Assembly (NCBI RefSeq): GCF_003815655.1
Contig: NZ_CP033917.1
Span: 1,612,001 to 1,676,000 of the forward strand
Direction of reading: 5' to 3'
DNA from: Chryseobacterium sp. G0201
GTDB lineage: Bacteria > Bacteroidota > Bacteroidia > Flavobacteriales > Weeksellaceae
DNA length: 64,000 nt
Position 1 is the first letter of the stretch. Each line of letters begins with the position of its first letter. The position numbers and the translations under genes were made by a program. This document shows positions 49,515 through 59,589 of this stretch, one piece after another. A model generated the notes under the pieces. It saw nothing but the letters and a program-made list of their open reading frames with translations, searched no databases and was not told where the DNA came from.

Positions 49515-50822
49515 TTAGAACTCTATGTCTACGTTTAATTTCTCTGCCAAAAGCTTTGAAACTTTCTCTTTAAGAGGTTCAATATCAATATTCTGCATGG
49601 CATCATTCGCAAATGCATATAACAATAAAGCCTGTGCTTCTTTTTTAGAAATACCTCTTGCTCTTAGATAAAATAATGCATCTTCATTCAATTGTCCAAC
49701 CGTACAGCCATGAGAACACTTCACATCGTCTGCGAAAATCTCTAACTGAGGTTTTGTATCAATTGTAGCTCCTTCACTTAGTAAAACGTTGTTATTTTGC
49801 TGATAAGCATTCGTTTTCTGAGCAATTTTATCAACAAAAACTTTTCCGTTAAATACACCGTGAGCATTATCTTTGAAAATACCTTTATAATTCTGGTAAC
49901 TTTCACAGTTGGGTGTCTTATGATGAACCGCCGTGTGGTGGTCTACCAATTGGTCTTTCCCAATGATTGTGATTCCGTTCATGAATGAATTAATGTTTGA
50001 TCCATTATGAATAAAATCAAGATTATTTCTAACCAATTTACCTCCGAAAGTGAATGTGTTTACAGTCGTTAAACTGTCTTTTTCCTGTTTTGCGAAAGTG
50101 CTGTCTACAAGATAAGACGTATGATTATCGTTTTGAAGTTTATGCCAGTCTGCCTTTGCATTTGGATACGTGAAAATCTCCGTTACAGAATTTGTTAATA
50201 CAAATGTATCATCAAAATTGTGGTGACTTTCAATAATTTCCACTTTTGCTCCATCTTCTACGATCAACAGGTTTCTTGTGTTGTAGAAGGTGTTTTCTTC
50301 TTGATTTTGAGAAATATAGAAAACATGGATTGGTTTTTCAATCACGACATTTTTCGGAACTTTCAGAAAGAAACCATATTTGCAATAAGCAAGATTTAAA
50401 TCTGTAAAAGCCGAATTTCCGTCAGCAATTGTATTAAAATATTTATCAAAAACTTCTTTGTGATTCTCATCATTCAAAGCGTAATTGAACGATAAGAACT
50501 CTACGTTTTCGATAGAAACTTTAGATAATTCTTTATGAAGTTTACCGTTTACAAAAACGATCCAGTCAAAATTTTCTTCGCCTAAATGCAATTGGTCGAA
50601 TTGCTCTTTGGTGATATTGTGACTTTCTTTCGGGGAAAAGTTATAACTTTTTTCCGTGATCTCTTTGATGTTGGTATATTTATATTCTTCGTCTTTTTTG
50701 GTCGGAAAACCAATGCTTTCAAACTTTTGAAGAGCAGATTTTCTATCTTCATCCAGAAATCTGTGACGAAGACCTTCCAAAAATTCACCGTGGTTGTCAA
50801 TAATTTGATCGTATAAAGCCAT
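49515..50822 (-). CDS. sufD: Fe-S assembly scaffold subunit SufD
   Basis: SufD forms the SufBCD scaffold complex with SufB and SufC, where Fe-S clusters are built under stress conditions. The 435-residue form starts MALYDQIIDNHGEFLEGLRHRFLDED and contains the SufBD right-handed beta-helix (GVFNGKVFVDKIAQKTNAYQQNNNVLLSEGATIDTKPQLEIFADDVKCSHGCTVGQL, here in short: TNAYQQNNNVLLS and DDVKCSHGCTVGQL). ATG at 50822 is preferred; in-frame ATG 50840 and GTG 50843 upstream are alternatives. Last gene of sufABCD. Confidence 0.94.
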   Translation of the reverse strand: MALYDQIIDNHGEFLEGLRHRFLDEDRKSALQKFESIGFPTKKDEEYKYTNIKEITEKSYNFSPKESHNITKEQFDQLHLGEENFDWIVFVNGKLHKELSKVSIENVEFLSFNYALNDENHKEVFDKYFNTIADGNSAFTDLNLAYCKYGFFLKVPKNVVIEKPIHVFYISQNQEENTFYNTRNLLIVEDGAKVEIIESHHNFDDTFVLTNSVTEIFTYPNAKADWHKLQNDNHTSYLVDSTFAKQEKDSLTTVNTFTFGGKLVRNNLDFIHNGSNINSFMNGITIIGKDQLVDHHTAVHHKTPNCESYQNYKGIFKDNAHGVFNGKVFVDKIAQKTNAYQQNNNVLLSEGATIDTKPQLEIFADDVKCSHGCTVGQLNEDALFYLRARGISKKEAQALLLYAFANDAMQNIDIEPLKEKVSKLLAEKLNVDIEF

Positions 50823-50941
50823 TACTGCGATTTCGGCCATCACACCTTTTTTATATATTTGAATATTGTAATAATACTGCGGTTTTTCCGCTTTGTTTTT
50901 TAGTTAAAATTGATAAAATCTTAACTGAAAACTTTTTCTTC

Positions 50942-51685
50942 TTAGTTAAGAAGCCAATCGTAACCTTTCTCTTCAAGCTCTAAGGCCAGAGATTTGTCTC
51001 CTGTTTTGATGATCTTTCCGTCTGCTAAAACGTGTACAAAATCAGGTTGAATATAGTTAAGCAATCTTTGATAGTGAGTAATCAAAAGAACTGCATTTCC
51101 TTCGTTTTTGAAAGTATTTACACCATCTGCAACGATTCTCAATGCATCAATATCTAATCCTGAATCTGTCTCATCAAGAATAGCCAATTTTGGGTTAAGC
51201 ATCATCATTTGGAAGATCTCGTTTCTTTTCTTTTCACCTCCTGAAAATCCTTCATTCAATGATCTTGAAAGAAAGTCTTTTTTGATGCCTAATTGCTCAG
51301 ACTTCTCACGAATCATAGCCAACATTTCTTTTGCAGACATGTCTTCCAATCCGTTTGCTTTTCTGGTTTCGTTTAAAGCAGCTTTGATAAAGTTGGTTAC
51401 AGAAACCCCTGGAATTTCCACAGGATATTGAAAAGAAAGGAAAATACCTTTGTGCGCTCTGTCTTCCGGAGCGTCTTCAATAATATCTTCTCCTTGAAAA
51501 AGAATTTCTCCGTCTGTAACTTCATACTCTTCTTTTCCTGCGATTACAGAAGAAAGAGTAGATTTTCCGGCTCCGTTCGGTCCCATGATGGCATGAACTT
51601 CACCCGGTTTTATTTCGAGATTGATACCTTTTAAAATTTCTGCGCCATCTGCAATTTTGGCGTGCAAGTTTTTTATATTTAACAT
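50942..51685 (-). CDS. sufC: Fe-S assembly ATPase SufC
   Basis: This 247-residue cytoplasmic ABC-type ATPase powers the SufBCD scaffold. Walker A is GPNGAGKST (~36-44), the signature is [12 protein letters not shown] (~150), and Walker B is [12 protein letters not shown]. It ends in the H-loop region [25 protein letters not shown]. Length is typical (~248). The gene lies between sufB and sufD, about 120 bases before the sufD start. Confidence 0.96.
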   Translation of the reverse strand: MLNIKNLHAKIADGAEILKGINLEIKPGEVHAIMGPNGAGKSTLSSVIAGKEEYEVTDGEILFQGEDIIEDAPEDRAHKGIFLSFQYPVEIPGVSVTNFIKAALNETRKANGLEDMSAKEMLAMIREKSEQLGIKKDFLSRSLNEGFSGGEKKRNEIFQMMMLNPKLAILDETDSGLDIDALRIVADGVNTFKNEGNAVLLITHYQRLLNYIQPDFVHVLADGKIIKTGDKSLALELEEKGYDWLLN

Positions 51686-51845
51686 ACTTTTAAATTTATC
51701 GCAAGGTTAGACTAAGATTTTTTTTAATCTCCTTTGCTTTTTTAAGATAAACAAAGGCGCTAACACTTATCAATGAAATACTATTTCTTAATTTTTTGTT
51801 TTAAACATTAAGAATTTATCAAATAAAAACTTAATGCTTATATAT

Positions 51846-53294
51846 CTATCCTACTGATCCTTCTAATGAAATTTCCAATAATTTCTGCGCTTCAATAGCA
51901 AATTCCATTGGTAATTTATTTAAAACTTCTTTACTGAAACCGTTTACGATCAAAGCAATTGCTCTTTCAGTATCAATTCCTCTTTGGTTACAGTAGAAAA
52001 TCTGATCTTCACCGATTTTTGAAGTTGTAGCCTCGTGCTCTAATTGAGCTGTAGGATCTTTAATTTCAATATAAGGGAAAGTATGTGCACCACATTCGTT
52101 ACCCATTAGCAAAGAGTCACACTGAGAGAAGTTTCTTGCTCCTTTTGCAGAAGGCATTACTTTTACCAAACCTCTGTATGAATTCTGAGATTTTCCTGCA
52201 GAGATTCCTTTGGAAATAATCGTTGATCTGGTATTTTTACCAATGTGGATCATTTTTGTTCCTGTATCTGCATATTGGTGATTGTTGGTCACAGCAATAG
52301 AGTAGAACTCACCGATTGAATTGTCTCCTTTCAAGATACAAGACGGATATTTCCAAGTAACAGCAGAACCTGTTTCAACCTGAGTCCAAGAGATTTTTGC
52401 ATTTCTTTCGCAAAGTCCTCTTTTCGTTACAAAATTGAAAACACCTCCTTTTCCTTCTTCATTCCCAGGATACCAGTTTTGAACGGTTGAATATTTAATT
52501 TCAGCGCCATCCATTGCAATAAGTTCTACAACAGCAGCGTGAAGCTGGTTTTCGTCTCTTGATGGAGCTGTACAGCCTTCAAGATAAGAAACATAACTTC
52601 CTTCATCCGCAATAACGATTGTTCTTTCAAACTGACCTGTACCTGCTTGATTGATACGGAAATACGTAGATAATTCCATCGGACATCTTACGCCTTTTGG
52701 AATATAGCAGAAACTTCCGTCAGAAAATACTGCGGAATTTAATGCTGCATAGAAGTTATCTCCTCTAGGAACTACTTTACCAAGATATTTCTTCACAAGA
52801 TCCGGGTGATTTTTGATCGCTTCAGAAATTGAACAGAAAATAATTCCTTTTTCCATTAACGTGTCCTGAAAGGTCGTTTTTACAGAAACTGAATCTATTA
52901 CGATATCTACAGCAACTCCTGAAAGTCTTTTTTGTTCCTCAATATTGATTCCTAATTTTGCAAAAGTTGCCAATAATTCCGGATCTACTTCATCTAAGCT
53001 TTCTAGTTCTGGCTTAGATTTAGGGGCTGCATAATATTTAATCGCCTGAAAATTAGGTTTTGTATATTTAATGTTTGCCCAATCAGGTTCTGTCATTTTC
53101 AGCCAGATTCTGAAAGATTCCAAACGCCATTCTGTCATCCATTCCGGCTCTTCTTTTTTAGCAGAGATGGCACGGACGATGTCTTCATTTAAACCAATCG
53201 GGAAATCTTCATAATCGATCTTTGTTTCCCAACCGAATTCATATTTCTTATTTTCTAAATCGACTCTTAAGTCGTCTTCAGTGTATTTACTCAT
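51846..53294 (-). CDS. sufB: Fe-S assembly scaffold subunit SufB
   Basis: This 482-residue scaffold subunit has the beta-helix core [61 protein letters not shown] and [18 protein letters not shown]. The cluster-assembly Cys region is [46 protein letters not shown] is characteristic. The N-terminus ([22 protein letters not shown]) matches SufB of other Bacteroidetes. It follows the A-type carrier gene. Confidence 0.96.
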   Translation of the reverse strand: MSKYTEDDLRVDLENKKYEFGWETKIDYEDFPIGLNEDIVRAISAKKEEPEWMTEWRLESFRIWLKMTEPDWANIKYTKPNFQAIKYYAAPKSKPELESLDEVDPELLATFAKLGINIEEQKRLSGVAVDIVIDSVSVKTTFQDTLMEKGIIFCSISEAIKNHPDLVKKYLGKVVPRGDNFYAALNSAVFSDGSFCYIPKGVRCPMELSTYFRINQAGTGQFERTIVIADEGSYVSYLEGCTAPSRDENQLHAAVVELIAMDGAEIKYSTVQNWYPGNEEGKGGVFNFVTKRGLCERNAKISWTQVETGSAVTWKYPSCILKGDNSIGEFYSIAVTNNHQYADTGTKMIHIGKNTRSTIISKGISAGKSQNSYRGLVKVMPSAKGARNFSQCDSLLMGNECGAHTFPYIEIKDPTAQLEHEATTSKIGEDQIFYCNQRGIDTERAIALIVNGFSKEVLNKLPMEFAIEAQKLLEISLEGSVG

Positions 53295-53303
53295 TTTAAT
53301 AGA

Positions 53304-53377
53304 TTTTAGATGTTAAAATGCAGATGTTAAAATTTCGCGATATGCTAACTTCTAACCTCTAGTTTCTAACTTCTAAT
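53304..53377. repeat. Short tandem repeats between sufB and sufA-like genes
   Basis: A 14-bp unit, AGATGTTAAAATGC/AGATGTTAAAATTT, appears twice (~53310-53337). A further run of related units, built on CTTCTAAC (~53346-53375), ends at the sufA-like stop. The stop codon TAA of the A-type carrier lies at its right edge. Confidence 0.65.
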
Positions 53378-53706
53378 TATAAAGAAAAACTCTCTCCACA
53401 ACCACACGTTCTGGATGCATTAGGATTGTTGAAAACAAACCCCTTTCCGTTTAATCCTCCTGAATACTCAAGAATTGTTCCTGCAAGATAAAGGATAGCT
53501 TTTTTCTCAACAACAATTTTTACGTCATTGTCTTCAAAAATTTGATCTGTGTCTGCTTTTTGATTGTCGAATCCCAAAACATACTCTAAACCAGAACATC
53601 CTCCACTTTTTACCCCAACTCTTATATAATCTTCAGCAGGGTTGAAGCCATCTTCCGTCATAAGTTGGATAGCTTTTGCCTTTGCTTGGTCTGATACTTT
53701 TATCAT
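53377..53706 (-). CDS. sufA: A-type Fe-S cluster carrier (SufA/IscA/HesB family)
   Basis: This 109-residue cytoplasmic carrier accepts clusters from the SufBCD scaffold and passes them on. Three conserved cysteines bind the cluster: C37 in KSGGCSGLEYVLGF and C101/C103 in SRTCGCGESF. Length and motif spacing match the family. It is the first gene of the suf operon here, with a strong promoter upstream (53735-53766). The symbol follows its operon position; the sequence alone does not separate SufA from IscA. Confidence 0.93.
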   Translation of the reverse strand: MIKVSDQAKAKAIQLMTEDGFNPAEDYIRVGVKSGGCSGLEYVLGFDNQKADTDQIFEDNDVKIVVEKKAILYLAGTILEYSGGLNGKGFVFNNPNASRTCGCGESFSL

Positions 53707-53734
53707 TGTATTTATTTAGAATGATTTAATCTTG

Positions 53735-53766
53735 CAAAAATACGAACTAATTTCCGCAATCTCAAA
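53735..53766 (-). promoter_or_regulatory. Promoter of the suf operon
   Basis: On the minus strand, -33 TTTG (53766-53763), a 20-base spacer and -7 TATTTTTG (53742-53735) fit TTTG-N20-TAnnTTTG exactly. The start codon at 53706 is 28 bases beyond the -7 box. Confidence 0.8.
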
Positions 53767-53920
53767 TTGAAGATATCTATTTTAATGATTCTAATCTTAT
53801 TAAGTTCATTATTGATATGATTGTTAATGTTAAAATTGTATAAATTTTCTATCACCAATCGGGAGATTCTGTTTTTGATTTAACTTTGATCAGGATTTTT
53901 TATCTATAAAATAAATAATA

Positions 53921-54853
53921 ATGAAAAAGAAAGGGCTTGTTTTTTTAATGTTGTTTTTAGTAACAATGTCTTACGGGCAGACTATCAGATACATTTATGA
54001 AACTTCAGTTAATCCTGATTCAATTAATCTGGTCAGTTTAAAGAACGAGAAAACTTTTTTAGATATTAAGGACGATCGATCATTATTTATAAGTGAGAAT
54101 AAATTAATTAAAGATTCTTTATTCTCGACATTTAAACTTGACGAAAAAAAAGAAAATAAAAAAGAGGAAAAAGATTTTTCGAAACTTGGACTCAAAAAAC
54201 ATTTTGAACCTACTTTTTTTGAATATTACATCATTAAAGATATTCCTAGTCAGAAAGTTTATTATTATGATAGAGTAGCCGGAAAGCAAATTTATTATCA
54301 GGAAGACAGACCTGTAAAATGGGAAATAACAGATATTACAGAAAAACAGAATGGATATCCGTCCCAAAAAGCGATTGCCAATTTTGGGGGTAGAGTCTGG
54401 ACGGCATGGTTCACAAAAGAGATTTCAATTTCTGACGGGCCCTATAAACTTTCAGGATTACCAGGATCGATTGTGAAGCTGGAAGATGATAAAGGCGATT
54501 ATAAATTTGATCTTATTAAAAAAATTATCGTTAAAAATGCTTTCGAAGAACCCGTTAGCTCTGATGCAAAACAAAGTAAACGAATTAACTTTAATGGAGA
54601 TAAGGCTGCAGTGGAACTGGAGTTTGCAAAAAATAAACGACTGGGCGGAAATGGAATGCAGAACTTTGGAGACGGCGGAGGAAGACATGGCGGTGGAATG
54701 GGCGGAATGAGAGGCGGCAACCACTCAGGTGGTGGCGAAGGAATGTCTCACAGAGGAGCGATGGACGGTAATAATCCATCAATTCAAAGTTCTAACACAG
54801 AAAATACATCTTTTAAAAAAAGTATAAACCAAAACCCAATTGAATTAAAATAA
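53921..54853 (+). CDS. GLPGLI-family protein with Gly/His/Met-rich tail
   Basis: This 310-residue protein has a signal peptide (to ~20, TMSYGQ). The GLPGLI domain carries the family core FGGRVWTAWFTKE and KLSGLPGSIVKLEDDKGDYKFDL (core variant GLPGS). The C-terminal region, residues ~242-283, is extremely Gly-rich with interspersed His, Met, Arg (GGGRHGGGMGGMRGGNHS), then a Ser/Asn-rich end. GLPGLI proteins are exported Bacteroidetes proteins of unknown function. A -7 TAACTTTG lies at 53881-53888. The paralogue begins 9 bases after its stop. Confidence 0.85.
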   Translation: MKKKGLVFLMLFLVTMSYGQTIRYIYETSVNPDSINLVSLKNEKTFLDIKDDRSLFISENKLIKDSLFSTFKLDEKKENKKEEKDFSKLGLKKHFEPTFFEYYIIKDIPSQKVYYYDRVAGKQIYYQEDRPVKWEITDITEKQNGYPSQKAIANFGGRVWTAWFTKEISISDGPYKLSGLPGSIVKLEDDKGDYKFDLIKKIIVKNAFEEPVSSDAKQSKRINFNGDKAAVELEFAKNKRLGGNGMQNFGDGGGRHGGGMGGMRGGNHSGGGEGMSHRGAMDGNNPSIQSSNTENTSFKKSINQNPIELK

Positions 54854-54861
54854 AATTTAAA

Positions 54862-55740
54862 ATGAAAAAAATAGGAATCATTGCTTTAGCATTATTCATG
54901 CAGAATATCTATGCACAAGCCAACAGATTTGTGTACCAAGTGACCATGAAACCGGATGCAGCAAACAAAACTGATATAAAAACTGAAAACGCATACTTAG
55001 ATATTTCAGCTGAAAAATCGATGTTCTATTCTGAAAACAGATTGAAAAGAGATTCTATTATGCAGAGAAGCTTTCAAACTAACGGTGGAAGAGGTATTAG
55101 TTTCAACAGAGATCAGATGGAAGGTTTAAGGTCGATTATTAATTATTCTATTGAAAAAGATAAAACAAACCAAAAGACCTTTTTTAAAGATAGAATAGGT
55201 CGAGATAATTATTCTTACGAAGAAGATCGCCCCTTAAGCTGGAAAATACTTCCTGAAACCACAAAAATTGGAGAGTATAAAGTTCAAAAAGCTGAAACAG
55301 ATTTTGGTGGTAGAAAATGGACGGCGTGGTTTACAACAGACTTACCTTATCAGGATGGGCCGTACAAATTTACGGGACTTCCAGGGTTGATCGTAAAAGT
55401 GGAAGATGCTCAGGGAGAGTATTCTTTTGATTTAATGAAAAACTATAAAATTGCCGATTTTCCGACAATGAATCAGTTTGGGAATACCATTAAAGTAAAA
55501 AGAGCAGATTATTTAAAACAACAGGAAAAATACAGAACTGATCCAATGTCATTCATGAGCCAGCAAGGCGGAGGGTTTTCTCAGACCAGAATTGGAGGTA
55601 GTGGTATTGCTTCACCAAGATCAGGTGGAGGCGGTGGAGGCCGTGGTGGAAATCAAAATCCTGCCGAAATGAGAAAGAGAATGGAAGACAGAATAAAAGA
55701 GGAAGCTAAAAACAACAGCAATCCGATAGAGTTGAAATAA
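54862..55740 (+). CDS. GLPGLI-family protein, paralogue with Gly-rich tail
   Basis: This 292-residue protein has a signal peptide (to ~19, NIYAQA) and the GLPGLI core TDFGGRKWTAWFTTD and YKFTGLPGLIVKVEDAQGEYSFDL. The tail is Gly-rich (SGGGGGGRGGNQNPAEMRKRMEDR), but basic/acidic rather than His/Met-rich. The upstream gene shows the same order of motifs, so the two arose by duplication and are likely co-transcribed. Location: periplasm or outer membrane. Function unknown. Confidence 0.87.
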   Translation: MKKIGIIALALFMQNIYAQANRFVYQVTMKPDAANKTDIKTENAYLDISAEKSMFYSENRLKRDSIMQRSFQTNGGRGISFNRDQMEGLRSIINYSIEKDKTNQKTFFKDRIGRDNYSYEEDRPLSWKILPETTKIGEYKVQKAETDFGGRKWTAWFTTDLPYQDGPYKFTGLPGLIVKVEDAQGEYSFDLMKNYKIADFPTMNQFGNTIKVKRADYLKQQEKYRTDPMSFMSQQGGGFSQTRIGGSGIASPRSGGGGGGRGGNQNPAEMRKRMEDRIKEEAKNNSNPIELK

Positions 55741-55743
55741 AAC

Positions 55744-55772
55744 AAAACCCTGAAGAGCTTCTTCAGGGTTTT
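55744..55772. terminator. Bidirectional terminator between GLPGLI and zinc metallopeptidase genes
   Basis: AAAACCCTGAAG (55744-55755) pairs with CTTCAGGGTTTT (55761-55772), with a 5-base loop. Convergent genes. Confidence 0.88.
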
Positions 55773-55792
55773 TAATTTTTATAAGGATCAAT

Positions 55793-56653
55793 TTATTTTA
55801 AAAGCTGATTGAAAGTATCACCTTGTCTGATGTCTCCGGTAGTATAACCTTTCATAAACCATTCTTTACGCTGTGCAGATGAGCCGTGCGTAAAGCTTTC
55901 CTGATTCACATATCCCTGAGATCGTTTCTGAATGTTATCATCTCCAACGGCCTGTGCAGCTTCAATGGCAGACTCAATATCGCCGGGTTCTAAAATATGC
56001 TCTCTAGAATCTGTTTTCTTAGCCCAAACTCCGGCATAGAAATCAGCCTGTAACTCCGTTGCAACAGAAACTCTGTTCATTTCGGTTTCAGAATATCTTC
56101 CGCTTCTTCTCAAAGCATCAACTTTTTGGGTTGTTCCTAAAAGCGTTTGTACATGGTGGCCAACTTCGTGAGCCAAAACGTAAGCAATCGTAAATTCGGT
56201 AACTTGTGCTCCAAATTTTTGCTGTAGCTCATTAAAGAAACTCATATCCATGTAAACAGACTGATCTGCAGGACAATAAAAAGGTCCCATTGCAGATTGT
56301 GCAGTTCCACAACCGGACTGAGTGGTTTCTGTAAAAAGAATGATTTTTGGAGGAGTATAAGTCATGCCGTTTTCCTTGAAAATCTGGTCCCATGTAAGGA
56401 TGTTCCATTTTCCCATCATGTCCACCATTTCTCCAATTTTCTTGTCATTGGCACTTAATTCTCGTTGTTCAGTCTGAGTTTGCGGTGAAGACATGCTGCC
56501 AGAGCCTAATATGCTTGAAGGATCTCCTCCCAGAAAGAAGATGATAGCGGCAATAATTAAAGTTCCAAGTCCGCCACCTACAATTGCACCGCCACTTCCA
56601 CCGCCTCCGCGACGGTCTTCAACGTTGCCTCCTCTATCGTCTGTCCATTTCAT
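55793..56653 (-). CDS. Neutral zinc metallopeptidase, YpfJ-like
   Basis: This 286-residue membrane-anchored peptidase has an N-terminal Gly/Arg-rich stretch (RRGGGGSGGAIVGGG) and one helix (~24-42). The catalytic zinc motif HEVGHH lies at 162-167 (TIAYVLAHEVGHHVQTLLG). Supporting motifs are GTAQSAMGPFYCPADQSVYMDMSFF, ATELQADFYAGVWA (third ligand region) and a C-terminal QGYVNQESFTHGSSAQRKEWF. This is the pattern of putative neutral zinc metallopeptidases (YpfJ family). The substrate is unknown; the catalytic part is probably periplasmic. Confidence 0.92.
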   Translation of the reverse strand: MKWTDDRGGNVEDRRGGGGSGGAIVGGGLGTLIIAAIIFFLGGDPSSILGSGSMSSPQTQTEQRELSANDKKIGEMVDMMGKWNILTWDQIFKENGMTYTPPKIILFTETTQSGCGTAQSAMGPFYCPADQSVYMDMSFFNELQQKFGAQVTEFTIAYVLAHEVGHHVQTLLGTTQKVDALRRSGRYSETEMNRVSVATELQADFYAGVWAKKTDSREHILEPGDIESAIEAAQAVGDDNIQKRSQGYVNQESFTHGSSAQRKEWFMKGYTTGDIRQGDTFNQLLK

Positions 56654-56753
56654 AGTGTGTAATTTTGTTAGTAAAGTTAAAAATATAAAATTAATATTAA
56701 CATTAAATATTTACTTGAAAAATTCTCAAGAAAAATATTTTTGACGATTAAAA

Positions 56754-58832
56754 TTAACGATTCAACTGATTGTTTTTTAACCAATAAGAAGTGGACTGGT
56801 ATGCTGAAATTGTTTCATCAACAAGCTTTTGATTATTATCTTTTAAAATATTTTCATCATAATAAATATTGAATTTAGGAGATAATTTACCCGGTTTTTG
56901 TTTTAAAGAATATTGTCTGATAATTCTTACAGGCGAAATGATCGTTAAATGATCATCTTTCACAAATCCCAGGTCCTGATACGTTGCAATATAAGCTTTA
57001 GGCTGAAATTCTTTTGTGAAAACATCCTGACCTAAGAATTTAGATTGATAATTAAAATTCAATAGCCCAAAAACAGTCGGCATTACATCGATCTGAGACA
57101 TCAGTTTATCAAATTTTTGAGGCTGAATAAATCTGTCAGAATAAACCATTGCAGGAATTTTATATTTATCCATCGGTAATTCTGTGTCTCCTGCGCTGGA
57201 AGCACAATGATCAGCGATAATAACGAAGACTGTATTTTTGTACCAATCTTGTTTTTTAGCCATTTCAAAGAACTTTCTAAGCGAATAGTCGGTATATTTT
57301 ACTCCGCCTTCACGGGATTTTGCATTTCCTGGAATATCAATTCTTCCGTCAGGATAAGTAAACGGTCTGTGATTGGAAACCGTCATCCAGTGATTAAAAA
57401 ACGGTTTTCCTGATTTTGATTCGGCATTCATCACCTGAATTGCTTTTTTAGCCATATCTTCATCAGCAACGCCCCAAACATTGGCAAAAGAAATTTCTTC
57501 AGGTTTAAAATTATCTCTGTCAACAATTCCATAACCGTTTCCGGCAAAGAAATCTTGCATATTGTCAAAATAACTGTATCCGCCGTATAAAAATTTCACA
57601 TCATAACCTTTAGATTTGAAAACACTTCCGGTCGTGAATTTATTCTTATTATTTTCTCTTTTAATGATACTTTCTCCAGCCGTTGGAGGAATACAAAGCG
57701 TTAATGCTTCCAAGCCGCGAACGGTTCTGTTTCCTGTAGCATAAAGATTGGTAAACATCATTGATTTATCAGCCAAACTATCCAGAAATGGAGTAAGCTT
57801 TTCTGTGTTACCATAATGTTCCATAAAATCTGCAGAAAGACTTTCAATGGAAATTAAGACTACGTTTTTCTTTAATTCAGGTTGCTCAGAGGTGATATTT
57901 CTTGTTAAAGTTGGCTGTGTATATTGACTTAAGAAAGTTTTTTCAGCCAGTTTTTGATCTATTTTAGGATAAAACTGGAAATAATCTAGTTCGTTATGAG
58001 TAAATGCCCAGTAAAATTTTGGTAATCCGTTAGCTTCAATTTCTTCCGCAAAGACATTTGGAGAGGTTATTTTCGTTGTAAAACTTAATCCTAATAAACT
58101 TACTGCAACCAATACAATGAAAGAACCCAACAAGATGAATTTCTGTTTCAAATTCGGAAGGTCCAGAAGCTCCTTTCTTGTTTTTCTATAAATGAAAAAT
58201 GTGATCGCAAGTCCAACAGCAAAAATGGAAAGGAATAAAGGAACAACAGGATAACTTTCCATGATGTTTCCGATAACTTCATTCGTGTAAATAAGATAAT
58301 CTACAGCGATGAAATTGTATCTCAAGCCAAATTCATTATAAAAAAAATACTCACTTACCGCATTGAAAATGATAATTACCGAATACAAGAATAATATGAT
58401 GAAATAAAGAACATTTCTGATCTGGATTCTTTTGCTCGGCAAGAAAAGCATTAATCCAAAGAAAAGTATTTTTAAACCAATAAAAGCGAGTGCGATCTCA
58501 GCAATTGAGCCTCCATATTGTTTAAAAATATTGTTGGGAATAACGAGGATGTAAAGGAAAATAAGGATAAGTATTCCTAATATGATATGTCCGTAAGGCT
58601 TATCGTACTTCGAATTTGATAGAAATAAAAAGTACAGTGCTAAGAACACACTCGCAATAGTGAATACAAAAATGTCGTTAATAATTCCGATCGATAATAC
58701 TTTAATGATCTCAAAAAAGCTAAAACTTGCGGTTGTAATGGGATGAAATAAGAAAACAAGTCTTATAACTAATGAAACGATAAGGTAAAAAATACCCAAG
58801 TATAAAAAAGGTTTAATTTTTTGAGTAATCAT
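56754..58832 (-). CDS. LtaS-like sulfatase-fold membrane protein
   Basis: This 692-residue protein has five N-terminal helices (~10-240) and a large extracytoplasmic alkaline-phosphatase/sulfatase domain. Active-site features are NVVLISIESLSADFM (metal Glu), TGNRTVRGLEAL (nucleophile Thr), FFNHWMTVSNHRPFTYP and VIIADHCASS. This layout matches the LTA synthase family of phosphoglycerol transferases. Gram-negative members modify glycans or lipids rather than making lipoteichoic acid, and the substrate is unknown. A minus-strand -7 TATCTTTG lies at 58867-58860. Confidence 0.93.
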   Translation of the reverse strand: MITQKIKPFLYLGIFYLIVSLVIRLVFLFHPITTASFSFFEIIKVLSIGIINDIFVFTIASVFLALYFLFLSNSKYDKPYGHIILGILILIFLYILVIPNNIFKQYGGSIAEIALAFIGLKILFFGLMLFLPSKRIQIRNVLYFIILFLYSVIIIFNAVSEYFFYNEFGLRYNFIAVDYLIYTNEVIGNIMESYPVVPLFLSIFAVGLAITFFIYRKTRKELLDLPNLKQKFILLGSFIVLVAVSLLGLSFTTKITSPNVFAEEIEANGLPKFYWAFTHNELDYFQFYPKIDQKLAEKTFLSQYTQPTLTRNITSEQPELKKNVVLISIESLSADFMEHYGNTEKLTPFLDSLADKSMMFTNLYATGNRTVRGLEALTLCIPPTAGESIIKRENNKNKFTTGSVFKSKGYDVKFLYGGYSYFDNMQDFFAGNGYGIVDRDNFKPEEISFANVWGVADEDMAKKAIQVMNAESKSGKPFFNHWMTVSNHRPFTYPDGRIDIPGNAKSREGGVKYTDYSLRKFFEMAKKQDWYKNTVFVIIADHCASSAGDTELPMDKYKIPAMVYSDRFIQPQKFDKLMSQIDVMPTVFGLLNFNYQSKFLGQDVFTKEFQPKAYIATYQDLGFVKDDHLTIISPVRIIRQYSLKQKPGKLSPKFNIYYDENILKDNNQKLVDETISAYQSTSYWLKNNQLNR

Positions 58833-59007
58833 CTGGTTGAATTATAAGTTGATTTTTCGCAAAGATACTTTTTGTTCACAATCATTTAATAAAAAATACA
58901 TAAACATGTTATTTATTAGGAGTTTTATAAATTTTTAATTTATCCTTAAAAAATAGATGTCTGAAGATAAAACCTTATTTAGTGCAGAAAATAAGGGAGT
59001 TATCAAT

Positions 59008-59037
59008 AAAAAAAGGACTATAAATAATAGTCCTTTT
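59008..59037 (-). terminator. Terminator after ribH
   Basis: A perfect stem, AAAAGGACTAT (59011-59021) with ATAGTCCTTTT (59027-59037), has the loop AAATA. On the minus strand it is followed by T residues. Confidence 0.85.
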
Positions 59038-59067
59038 TGTTTTATGAATTTATAAAGAATGTTAAAA

Positions 59068-59586
59068 TTATGAGTGTCCGAAACCAATATTTCCAGTTTT
59101 TTCAGATAAATTCTTTTTAAAATCTATCATTCTTAACGCTGTAACAGCTGCTTCAACTCCTTTATTTCCAAGATCGCCACCGCTTCTTGCGATAGACTGT
59201 TCTTTGGTATCGTCTGTTAATACGCAGAAAATAGTCGGAGTATCGGTTAAGATATTACAGTCTTTGATTCCCTGAGCTACTGCCGAGCAAACAAAATCGA
59301 AGTGAGGAGTTTCTCCACGGATCACGCAACCTATGGCAATTACCGCGTCGTATTTTCTTTCCTTGCAAAGCTGCATGCTTGCATAGTTAAGCTCAAATGC
59401 TCCCGGAACCGAGAAAAGTTTAATATTTTCAGCTTTTACGCCTTCTTTTTCAAGGATTTCCAAAGCTGCATCACGAAGATTGTATGTTACAAAATCATTC
59501 CACTCAGAAAAAACAATGCCGATAGAAAAATCTTCGGCATTAGTTATATGAAGTGGCTTGTAATCGGATAGATTAACTGTTGCCAT
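59068..59586 (-). CDS. ribH: 6,7-dimethyl-8-ribityllumazine synthase
   Basis: RibH condenses the ribityl-amino-uracil intermediate with dihydroxybutanone phosphate, the step before riboflavin. The 172-residue protein has FSVPGAFELNYASMQL, AIGCVIRGETPHFDFVCSAVAQGI (His for phosphate/catalysis), PTIFCVLTDDTKEQSIAR and NKGVEAAVTALRMI. The enzyme forms pentamers or icosahedral shells. The N-terminus is slightly extended, and the end is hydrophilic. It starts 4 bases after the upstream TPR gene stop on the minus strand, so both are probably one transcript. Confidence 0.96.
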   Translation of the reverse strand: MATVNLSDYKPLHITNAEDFSIGIVFSEWNDFVTYNLRDAALEILEKEGVKAENIKLFSVPGAFELNYASMQLCKERKYDAVIAIGCVIRGETPHFDFVCSAVAQGIKDCNILTDTPTIFCVLTDDTKEQSIARSGGDLGNKGVEAAVTALRMIDFKKNLSEKTGNIGFGHS

Positions 59587-59589
59587 TTT

